Source: CAZJQD01 sp964548165 [NCBI: uncultured bacterium] (lineage in GTDB: Bacteria; UBA8481). Taken from it: 8,068 nucleotides of DNA. The stretch is taken from positions 93,991-102,058 of the forward strand of contig CAZJQD010000005.1 in NCBI GenBank assembly GCA_964548165.1, written 5' to 3'. Below the pieces are notes generated by a model. The model was not told the DNA's origin. It saw only the letters and a program-made list of their open reading frames with translations, and did not search any database. Numbering within the stretch: the first letter of the stretch is position 1; each line of letters begins with the position of its first letter. Below are positions 1 to 6,482 of the stretch, one piece after another. Both the position numbers and the translations under genes were made by a program.

Positions 1-3000
1 TCGGTCCTGGGCTCCCGGACCGTCACGCTTGCCAAGCCCACGTTCTCGATCGCGGTTACGCCGCTGACGGATACCACGGTCAGCCCCTTCCGCCAACAGA
101 ATGATTCGACACTCGCCATGACTGGTCGGTTTGCCACGACCCAGACTCCGACTGATTCCCTGGTCGGATTCGGCGTCCGTCTCAGGTCCGCACTCTTGAC
201 TGGTGAATCGTTCACCCTCCGCATGGCGTTCGAGTCCGGGGTGACGCAGCCGTTCTACGAGACGACCCTGGTCCGGGTTGACAACCTTTCCAAGGCGGCC
301 ACCTACCGCCTGTCCGCTCCGCTCACCATCGACTCCGGGCAGGTCTTCACCATTCACGTCGTTACCGCCGACTCGTCGCTCAGCTACATGGGCGAGTCCA
401 TTACGCTCAGCATTCCGCAGGATTCCGCGTGGGCCCTCTATTCCATCGGTACCGCGGGCAACCTGACGTGCAGCCGTCTCATACGCTACAACTTCATCGA
501 CACCGTTCTCGTCACCGACAGCGCCCTTTCGGATACGACCATCCACCCGGATTACAACATGCTCATGAATCCCTTCGTGGCATGGGTTGGAACCGTCCGC
601 GGCCAGATCTCGACCTCGGCGCTTCGCGATACCTTGCAGCGCCTGGCCTTCCGCTTCACGGGTTCGGCGACAACGGGCGGCGACAGCATCTCGAGCGCCG
701 TTGTACTGGTCGATCGCATTGATGCAAATGGCGTCGCCTCGGCCGGCTGGGATACCTTCCCGCTGATCCGTCAGACGTCCACCTCGTGGGTGGCCAATCT
801 CGATACACAGTTGCCGGCCAACTCCACGATCCGTTGCACCCTGGTGGTCCGTGCCTTCGATACGATCCAGCTGGGCTCGAACCTGCTCGTCGTGATGGAT
901 CCGGACTCCATCCACACCTTCTTCGCCAATCGTCCCGATTCCCTGGTTTCCGCTTCGCGCCTCGTCACCTTCAACAAGCCTTCGTTCGGCATGTCGGCCG
1001 ATGTCCTGGCCGATACGACCGTCTCTCCGTTCCGGGCGCTCAATGATTCCACCCTGGCGATGTCGGGACGGATCACGGGCGCCTTCTCGCCCTACGACAC
1101 CCTGTCCTTCATCCGCGTGATTCTCACCGGCTCCAACAGCCTCGTCCGCGAGTCGGTCGGCGTCGTCCTCCGGCTCAACGGTTCCGTCAGCCACGATTCC
1201 GAGTATTACCTCGTCCGTGGCACGGATTCGATCTCCCTGGCCAACGGGGGAACGAGCTGTTCCTTCTACCTGCAGGGTCCCGCCTTCATCGAGACGGGAA
1301 TGCGCTACGGCCTGCACATCGTGCCTCGCGAGACCATGACGCTCATGGGTCGCTCGATGACCATCACCATCGACACCGCCACGTCATCGTTCTTTACCGG
1401 CGCGGCCAGCGGTCTGACCTCCGGTCGTACCATCCGCTGGAATTACATCGATACGGTGCTCATTACCGACAGCGCTCTTGTAGACACGACGGTTCACCCC
1501 GACAGCACGGCCAAGATGAATCCCTATATCGCCATGGTCTTTAGCATCCGGGGCCAGACATCAGCGTCCGGCGTCGCCGACGCGCTCACGGCGATCAGCG
1601 TTCGCTTCTCGGGCACGGCGGCGGACTCCGTCCTCCAGACGTGGCTCATCTTCAATGGCGCCGACACGCTGAATCTGTCCAAGACGGGCTCCGATACCTG
1701 GGCCTACACCGCGGCGTCGCTCGATTCGGCGATTCCCTACGGCCAGACGATGGCCTGCACGCTGTACGTCCGCGTCTACGAGACCGTGACGCTCGGGACG
1801 ACCTTGAATGCGGCCGTTCCCATCAACGGCATTCGGACCTACTACACGGCAGGCCGGGAGACTCATACGCTCGCAGCGCGCACGGCTACGCTCAACAAGC
1901 CCCTGTTCGGCATGGCGGCCACCCTCCTGCCGGACACGCGCGTCTCGCCGTTCCCGGCGCAGACGGATTCCGTGCCGGCGTTCGCGGGGCAGTTCACCTC
2001 GACGTACACGGTCACCGACACGCTCATGCAGTTTGGCGTTCGCCTGGGCGGGTCAAATAACCTGCTGGGCGATTCCTTCGCGGTATTCATGCAGTTCCTG
2101 CCTGGTCCCACGGGCGTGGTGGCCGGCTCGGAGACCCAGCTGGTTGCTGTCAATCCCGGACTCAATCTTGGCCAGAACGTCACCTTCCGTCTCCTCGGCG
2201 CAGTGGCCATTGAAACGGGCCAGCGTTTCGTGATTCACGTCCGCGTGCTGGATACGCCGACGCGTTATCTTGGCGAAACACTGACTGTTGTGATTCCTCC
2301 CGACTCCGCTACGGCGGCCCGGGTTGTCGGCACGCAGGGCAACCTCACCTGCAGCCGCATCATTTACTTCAACTACGTCGACACCGTTCAGATCGTGAAT
2401 GGCGTCCTGCCGGACACCAATATTCACCCTGATTCCCGTTCCAAGGAAAACCCGCTCATCGCGATGACGTTCAACCTGCGCGGGCAGACCTCGGCGTTCA
2501 ACGTCGGGGATACTCTCCGCTTCATCACGATTCGCTTCGAGGGAACCGCCGTGGGCACCAATGACAGCGTGGCGGGCTGCTCCATTGCCATCAATGGGGC
2601 GGACTCCCGCGGCCAGGGACTCACGAGGCTGGACACGCACACGTGGCGCCTGACCATGGATTCAACGATTGTCTACAACCAGGTCGTCAGCTGTACGGTG
2701 ATCGTCCATGTCTTTGAGACCGTGGCGCTGAACAAGGTCCTGCGGGCGGTCCTGGACTCCGGCGCCGTACGCACCACGCTCTCGGCGGCGGTCGAGACGG
2801 CAACTGTCGGGCGCTGGATTACCCTTGGTAAGCCGGCGTTTGCGATTGCTACGGACCAGCTGACCGAGTCCTCGATTGTGCCGGTCTGGCGCGCGCAGAT
2901 GGAATCGGTGCTCGTGATGTCCGGACGCATCAGCTCCAGCTACTCCCAGACGGACTCGCTCGTCGAGTTCCGCGTGGCCTTCAAGAGCGCCAGCCCGAGA

Positions 3001-6000
3001 CTCCTTGGCGAATCGCTGATCATGGTCTTCCGCCGTGATAGCGGTCCCATCGGCTTGACGCCGACCCTTGACCTGGCCATGACGCCCATCGGCACGGGCG
3101 CCTCGATGCAGTGGGCGATCCCGCAGCAGATCAGCGTGGATACCGGCCAACGTTGGTCGGTCTGGGCCACGGCCTACGAGACCCCGGTTCTGCTTGCCGG
3201 CGAGACCGCGATCTTCTTCATTCCCGCGGACTCCGCCTATGGCATGCTGAGCCAGGGCAGGGCGGGCAACATCACCTGCAGCCACGAGGTCCGCTGGAAC
3301 TACGTGGATACCGTGACGATCAACGATTCTGCTCTTGCCAACATCACCGTTCACCCCGATTCCCGCATGAACCAGAATCCGTTCGTTCTCTTCCGTGGTT
3401 CGATCCGCGGCCAGCGCTACAAGGCCGGGCTCGACGATACGATCACGCGCATTGCCTTCCGCTTCAACGGGACGGCGGTTCCCGATCAGGGTACTAGCGC
3501 TACCGCGATGGACTCTGTCATCTCTGCCTGGATCGTCGTGGATACCGGGTCCGGCATCGGACCGGAAACGAAGCAACTCGCCCGGGTTGACAGCGATGCC
3601 TGGGGCCTGACGACCACATTCAAGCTTCCGTATGCCGCGGGGACGATCATGCAATGCACCTTGTATGTCCGCGTCTTCGACTCCGTGGCGCTCGGTGCGA
3701 CCTTCTTCGCGGAGATCCCGCGGGATTCGGTCGACATCTACTATTGCAACGATACGCCGCTCCTGGCCGGCGACACCGACCGTGTCCGGCTGAGCCGGAC
3801 AGTCACCTTTGGAGTCCCGACGACGACGCCGGTGATGGATACCATCGCCAGCCAGGCCTGGGTGCACCCGGTTTACGCGCAGGCTTTGAACCCGAACTAC
3901 CTCAGGTTGCGCGGACAGGAATCCAACCCGATCGTCATCATGTCGGGCCTGATCAACGGCGACGCCAGCGCGATACCTCAGCTTGCGGTTACCGGCGATA
4001 CGCTCAAGTCCTTCCAGGTCAACTTCCTCGGCACCGGTGCCGGCGGCTCGCACATCACCGCCTGTACTCTGACGCTCATGCCTGGCCTGCGTCACATCGC
4101 GCTCGCTCAGCTGACCACCGCCGTCGGTCTCGAAACATGGGGACAGCTCGGCCTGGATACCGGCTTTACGGCTCCTGACACCACCACGGAGAGCTTCTAC
4201 GTGACCGTCAGGGTGTCGGAGACGATTCCGCAGGCCTCGACCCTCTTTGCACAGATTCCGGCGCACGGCCTCAAGACCCAGTATCGCGACACGGGTCCTG
4301 GCGTCGCCATGTCGTCGGGCTGCACGTTCACTTACCGCCGCGATTCGATGCTCATTCACACGGAAGTTCGTCGTCCGTGGCTGTCGCCCGTCCTTGAAGT
4401 CCGGGAGACTCGTGAGATCATGTGGTTCGTTCCGAAGAGCGACGTGGAGGCGGACACGCTCTCCCACCTCGCGATTCGACTCATGAACACCGCAGGGGCG
4501 GCGGCCAGCATCGATGCCGTAACGCTCTATCGCGACGTCAATGGCAACCGCCGCTGGGACTCCATGATCATCTGGCCGAGCAGTGCCCTTACCGCCGGAG
4601 ACTCGCTCGTCGGCCGCTTCGTGCAGACGCCGGGTACGGACACATGGACGCTCGTTCATGGGGACACCACGGCGTTTGGCAGCACCGACCGCACCTTCAA
4701 GACGGATACCCAGTACCAGACCACGGATACGGCCGAGTACCTGATCGTCATGCGCATCCTGGACACGGGCATCGTCTGGACCCAGGCCATCGTTCCGGCC
4801 CTGGGCGCCGACGGTTGGTACACCGAGTCCGGGATCACGATCCCGGTCGTGTCGGACACCTACTACGTGGGTCGCACCGATGACACCGCCCCGATCTCGC
4901 CGGCGAACTTCACGATCACCGTGCAGGCGGGAGCGATGGTGTTGGCCTTCGAGCCTTCCCCGTCCGGCGATACCGAGATGCTGGGCGGCATGTACGTCCT
5001 CTTCTTCGACTCCGGCCTGGGGCAGTACCCGACTGCGTTCCTGAAGACCTTCGCTCACGTGCCCGGCCAGCTGAGCTACACCTACCCGCTGCCCGATTCC
5101 ACGATGAGCTTTGTTTCGGATTCCGCCTACCGGTTCGTCCTCGTATCCCAGGACTCCACCGGGAACAAGAGCGCGGCCTCGCCCGTGGTGACGGCGGTCT
5201 TCCGCTCGGCACTCGCCCCGGCGGCCGCGGCCAGCGTGCAGATCATCTCGCCGCAGGCTGGTGACTTCGTCTACGACAGCGTTGCCCTCGCTAATCACCG
5301 GGTCAACTTCGTGGCGAAGCTCGCTGACAGGCTGACCGCTCCGCTCGTGACGGGGGTCGAGTTCAGCTATCGCCGCGTCACGGATACGGGAACCACCTTC
5401 TCCGTCTTCGCGTTGGCGAGGGATTCGTCCTTCGACGCCGCGGGAGAGGTCTACTACAACGCCGTCATGGACACCACGGTCACGCTGCTGACCTACGGTG
5501 CCTTCATCGATTCCTATGAAGTCAGGGCCGTGGCGATCACCTCGGCCGGGCGCGACACGTACGCCAGCACCATCAGCTTCGTCGTGGTGTCGGATACGCG
5601 CTTTGCAACCTACGTGACCCTGGTCGGCGACTCGCGCGCCGCGGCGGACTCGAGCTTCCTCGAGCAAGTCGTCACAACACGAGCCAACCACGATATCGTG
5701 GCGATGCGGACCCCGACCGGGGCCTTCGACGTCGTCCTCAAGCTGAACCGCGGGAGTATCGCCAGTGACACGGCCCGCATCGTGGGCATGGTCCGGCGCA
5801 ACGGCATTCCAGATACGTTTGCCAACGCGCTGCGCGCCATCGGCGCAGAAGTCCTAGCCTACTGGGCCCAGTTCACCCTGCAGCAGAACTCGGGTGACAC
5901 GGCGCTCTACGGCGACATGGCCCAGCTCACGATCAACTACATCGACGCCAACAACGACGGCATCGACGACTCGTCCTTCGTGGACATGACCAAGGCCAAA

Positions 6001-6456
6001 ATCTACTCGATCAACGGAACCGGCCAGGCCGAGCTTTTGGAGAACATCACGCTCGACCGGAACCGCCGCACGTTGACGGCAACAGTCAAGCACTTCTCGC
6101 CATTCTTCGTGACGAACGACACGGGCACGAATGCGGCCGGCCTCAACCGGCTCATCATCGGCCCGAATCCGTATCGACCGAATGACGGCAATGACCAGAC
6201 CGGCCGACCCTGGGTGCCGGGCGACGCGACGACGGGTATCATGTTCAAGAACCTGCCGAACCGCGTCCGCATCGAGATCTTCACCATCCTGGGCGAGCGC
6301 GTAATCGAGATTAATAAGAACGACGCCAACGCGACCATCAGCTGGGGCGCGAAGAACCAGGACGGGAGGGACGTAGCCAGCGGCTATTACCTCTACGTGG
6401 TGACCGACCTGGGAACAGGTCAGCGGGTTACCGGCAAGATTGCGGTGATCCGATGA
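1..6456 (+). CDS. Giant multidomain repeat surface protein with FlgD-like/type IX-like C-terminal tail (5' partial)
   Basis: The frame is open from base 1, so the start codon and any signal peptide lie upstream of the window; the ATG at 118 falls inside a repeat and is not the start. The visible 2151 residues end at a TGA at 6454-6456. Domains, numbered from the first codon in the window: five A+B repeat pairs (about 6-1627), a fibronectin type III domain (1628-1734), an Ig-like domain (1745-1863), a pre-tail domain with the Asp-rich loop DANNDGIDD and the HFSPFFV motif (1864-2050), and a FlgD-Ig/T9SS-like tail (2051-2151). It is rich in Asp, Ser and Thr, has only about 28 lysines by hand count, and all 12 cysteines lie within residues 1-1441. 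Family knowledge says such tails direct outer-membrane export or attachment in type IX-like systems. By inference it is a secreted or cell-surface protein, perhaps an adhesin or surface fibre. It has no recognisable enzyme domain. The PorV-like gene follows immediately, probably in the same transcript. Confidence 0.93.
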   Translation, partial: SVLGSRTVTLAKPTFSIAVTPLTDTTVSPFRQQNDSTLAMTGRFATTQTPTDSLVGFGVRLRSALLTGESFTLRMAFESGVTQPFYETTLVRVDNLSKAATYRLSAPLTIDSGQVFTIHVVTADSSLSYMGESITLSIPQDSAWALYSIGTAGNLTCSRLIRYNFIDTVLVTDSALSDTTIHPDYNMLMNPFVAWVGTVRGQISTSALRDTLQRLAFRFTGSATTGGDSISSAVVLVDRIDANGVASAGWDTFPLIRQTSTSWVANLDTQLPANSTIRCTLVVRAFDTIQLGSNLLVVMDPDSIHTFFANRPDSLVSASRLVTFNKPSFGMSADVLADTTVSPFRALNDSTLAMSGRITGAFSPYDTLSFIRVILTGSNSLVRESVGVVLRLNGSVSHDSEYYLVRGTDSISLANGGTSCSFYLQGPAFIETGMRYGLHIVPRETMTLMGRSMTITIDTATSSFFTGAASGLTSGRTIRWNYIDTVLITDSALVDTTVHPDSTAKMNPYIAMVFSIRGQTSASGVADALTAISVRFSGTAADSVLQTWLIFNGADTLNLSKTGSDTWAYTAASLDSAIPYGQTMACTLYVRVYETVTLGTTLNAAVPINGIRTYYTAGRETHTLAARTATLNKPLFGMAATLLPDTRVSPFPAQTDSVPAFAGQFTSTYTVTDTLMQFGVRLGGSNNLLGDSFAVFMQFLPGPTGVVAGSETQLVAVNPGLNLGQNVTFRLLGAVAIETGQRFVIHVRVLDTPTRYLGETLTVVIPPDSATAARVVGTQGNLTCSRIIYFNYVDTVQIVNGVLPDTNIHPDSRSKENPLIAMTFNLRGQTSAFNVGDTLRFITIRFEGTAVGTNDSVAGCSIAINGADSRGQGLTRLDTHTWRLTMDSTIVYNQVVSCTVIVHVFETVALNKVLRAVLDSGAVRTTLSAAVETATVGRWITLGKPAFAIATDQLTESSIVPVWRAQMESVLVMSGRISSSYSQTDSLVEFRVAFKSASPRLLGESLIMVFRRDSGPIGLTPTLDLAMTPIGTGASMQWAIPQQISVDTGQRWSVWATAYETPVLLAGETAIFFIPADSAYGMLSQGRAGNITCSHEVRWNYVDTVTINDSALANITVHPDSRMNQNPFVLFRGSIRGQRYKAGLDDTITRIAFRFNGTAVPDQGTSATAMDSVISAWIVVDTGSGIGPETKQLARVDSDAWGLTTTFKLPYAAGTIMQCTLYVRVFDSVALGATFFAEIPRDSVDIYYCNDTPLLAGDTDRVRLSRTVTFGVPTTTPVMDTIASQAWVHPVYAQALNPNYLRLRGQESNPIVIMSGLINGDASAIPQLAVTGDTLKSFQVNFLGTGAGGSHITACTLTLMPGLRHIALAQLTTAVGLETWGQLGLDTGFTAPDTTTESFYVTVRVSETIPQASTLFAQIPAHGLKTQYRDTGPGVAMSSGCTFTYRRDSMLIHTEVRRPWLSPVLEVRETREIMWFVPKSDVEADTLSHLAIRLMNTAGAAASIDAVTLYRDVNGNRRWDSMIIWPSSALTAGDSLVGRFVQTPGTDTWTLVHGDTTAFGSTDRTFKTDTQYQTTDTAEYLIVMRILDTGIVWTQAIVPALGADGWYTESGITIPVVSDTYYVGRTDDTAPISPANFTITVQAGAMVLAFEPSPSGDTEMLGGMYVLFFDSGLGQYPTAFLKTFAHVPGQLSYTYPLPDSTMSFVSDSAYRFVLVSQDSTGNKSAASPVVTAVFRSALAPAAAASVQIISPQAGDFVYDSVALANHRVNFVAKLADRLTAPLVTGVEFSYRRVTDTGTTFSVFALARDSSFDAAGEVYYNAVMDTTVTLLTYGAFIDSYEVRAVAITSAGRDTYASTISFVVVSDTRFATYVTLVGDSRAAADSSFLEQVVTTRANHDIVAMRTPTGAFDVVLKLNRGSIASDTARIVGMVRRNGIPDTFANALRAIGAEVLAYWAQFTLQQNSGDTALYGDMAQLTINYIDANNDGIDDSSFVDMTKAKIYSINGTGQAELLENITLDRNRRTLTATVKHFSPFFVTNDTGTNAAGLNRLIIGPNPYRPNDGNDQTGRPWVPGDATTGIMFKNLPNRVRIEIFTILGERVIEINKNDANATISWGAKNQDGRDVASGYYLYVVTDLGTGQRVTGKIAVIR
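16..957 (+). repeat. A/B repeat copy 1 (314 aa) of the giant protein
   Basis: Half A covers 16-474 (153 aa) and half B 475-957 (161 aa). A opens with RTVTLAKPTF, then DTTVSPF, MTGRF and TDSLVGFGVRL, and ends in GNLTCS. B opens with RLIRYNFIDTV, then DTTIHPD, VRGQ, DTLQRLAFRF and CTLVVRAFDT. Both halves carry the shared late motif (hydrophobic-x-V-x-x-x-[DE]-[ST], then a Leu/Gly stretch). Cysteine codons are at 469 and 835. Boundaries were set by aligning the R-x-x-T-hydrophobic-x-K-P opening across copies by eye. Confidence 0.85.
958..1878 (+). repeat. A/B repeat copy 2 (307 aa), with a displaced cysteine
   Basis: Half A covers 958-1425 (156 aa) and half B 1426-1878 (151 aa). Shared motifs are RLVTFNKPSF, DTTVSPF, MSGRI, YDTLSF, RTIRWNYIDTV, DTTVHPD, IRGQTSA, VRFSGTA and CTLYVRVYET. 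It is closest to copy 1 at the start of half A. The usual GN-hydrophobic-TCS junction reads GLTSG, so its cysteine is lost, while a new cysteine appears earlier in half A (codon 1258-1260). The B cysteine (1756) is kept. Confidence 0.85.
1879..2811 (+). repeat. A/B repeat copy 3 (311 aa)
   Basis: Half A covers 1879-2355 (159 aa) and half B 2356-2811 (152 aa). Motifs are RTATLNKPLF, DTRVSPF, TDTLMQFGVRL, GNLTCS, RIIYFNYVDTV, DTNIHPD, LRGQTSA, DTLRFITIRFEGTA and CTVIVHVFET. Cysteine codons are at 2350, 2578 (an extra one) and 2692. Confidence 0.85.
2812..3795 (+). repeat. A/B repeat copy 4 (328 aa)
   Basis: Half A covers 2812-3282 (157 aa) and half B 3283-3795 (171 aa, the longest of the four clear B halves, with an insertion around the RFNGTA segment). 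Motifs are RWITLGKPAF, MSGRIS, TDSLVEFRVAF, GNITCS, HEVRWNYVDTV, NITVHPD, IRGQ, DTITRIAFRFNGTA and CTLYVRVFDS. Cysteine codons are at 3277, 3655 and 3745. Confidence 0.85.
3796..4881 (+). repeat. Degenerate A/B repeat copy 5 (about 362 aa)
   Basis: The first half (3796-4320, 175 aa) opens like an A unit (RTVTFGVP) but then shows B-type landmarks (VHP...NP, LRGQ) followed by an A-type MSG, so it looks like a hybrid. It keeps GDTLKSFQVNFLGTG and VTVRVSETI. The second half (4321 to about 4881) starts CTFTYRRDSML, matching the TCS-R-x-hydrophobic junction of other copies, and keeps ADTLSHLAIRLMNT and a worn late motif (LIVMRILDTG). It also carries the Asp/Asn-rich loop DVNGNRRWD (4534-4560). The assignment of this second half as a repeat unit is by weak similarity. 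Confidence 0.6.
4882..5202 (+). other. Fibronectin type III domain within the giant protein
   Basis: About 107 residues (1628-1734 of the visible protein). It has the usual FnIII pattern: a Pro-rich entry (APISPANF), a first-strand hydrophobic run (MVLAFEPSPSGD), a Gly-x-Tyr strand (GGMYVLFF), the core Tyr (SYTYPLPD), then YRFVLVSQDSTGNKSAAS near the end, which matches the common Y-x-F-x-V-x-A-x-D-x-x-G-N-x-S ending. FnIII domains are usually spacers or binding modules in extracellular bacterial proteins. Confidence 0.75.
5233..5589 (+). other. Ig-like beta-sandwich domain within the giant protein
   Basis: About 119 residues. It starts SVQIISPQAGDFVYDSV and continues with VNFVAKL, TGVEFSYRR, VYYNAVMDTTVTL and YEVRAVAITSAGRDTYAS. 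This order (ISP-x-x-G entry, a Val-Glu-Phe-x-Tyr strand, an Asp-Thr turn, then Tyr-Glu-Val-Arg-Ala) is typical of bacterial Ig-like domains that follow FnIII domains in large exported proteins. Assignment is by pattern only. Confidence 0.6.
5590..6120 (+). other. Pre-tail domain with Asp-rich loop and HFSPF motif
   Basis: Residues 1864-2040 or so. Near the end, TINYIDANNDGIDDSS is followed by KAKIYSINGTGQAELLENITLDR, then TLTATVKHFSPFFV. I recognise this order (Tyr-x-Asp, an Asp/Asn loop, an iy...l strand, a D...t.t.v.HFS.F finish) as common directly before FlgD-like or T9SS-like tails in exported proteins. The loop at 5944-5970 (D-x-N-x-D-G-x-D-D) has the spacing of a calcium-binding loop; calcium binding is inferred. 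Confidence 0.55.
6151..6453 (+). other. FlgD-Ig/T9SS-type-A-like C-terminal sorting tail
   Basis: About 101 residues at the very C-terminus: GPNPYRPNDG, then IMFKNLPNRVRIEIFTILGERV, then SWGAKNQDGRDVASGYYLYVV and the end GKIAVIR. This is the usual layout of the FlgD Ig-like fold and of the type IX secretion C-terminal signal (NP, F-x-x-L, I-hydrophobic-x-x-x-G-x-x-V, W-x-x-x-x-x-G-x-x-hydrophobic-x-x-G-x-Y, final K-hydrophobic). In Bacteroidota such tails send cargo through the type IX secretion translocon and are often cleaved. Whether this organism has that system is not visible here. Confidence 0.82.
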
Positions 6457-6469
6457 GGCGAGCGGTGAC

Positions 6470-6479
6470 GGAGACGAGG
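6470..6479 (+). promoter_or_regulatory. Ribosome-binding site of the PorV-like gene
   Basis: The sequence ggagacgagg holds two purine-rich cores. GGAG (6470-6473) lies 9 nt before the ATG at 6483, and GAGG (6476-6479) lies 6 nt before the ATG at 6486. Both spacings are good, and no comparable site precedes the overlapping ATG at 6453. The site decides the start in favour of 6483/6486. Confidence 0.6.
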
Positions 6480-6482
6480 ACG

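Noticed and set aside
118-120. ATG at 118 as the start of the giant protein
   Set aside because: The frame is open to base 1, and the codons before 118 encode the conserved opening of repeat copy 1 (RTVTLAKPTF, DTTVSPF).
16-3795. Recent DNA-level tandem duplication of the repeats
   Set aside because: Even the closest segments (starts of copies 1 and 2) differ at many synonymous positions, and overall protein similarity between copies is only moderate by eye. The amplification is old.
4534-4560. Dockerin domain
   Set aside because: Only one Asp/Asn loop is present, without the paired second loop and helices of a dockerin.
2662-5691. A 1009-codon antisense reading frame inside the giant gene
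   Set aside because: It is in exact codon register with the sense gene, so its stops correspond only to sense TTA, CTA and TCA codons, which are rare in this high-GC gene. It ends precisely at a sense TCA serine codon (2662-2664). Its translation is an Arg/His/Gly/Asp/Val mix without domain patterns.
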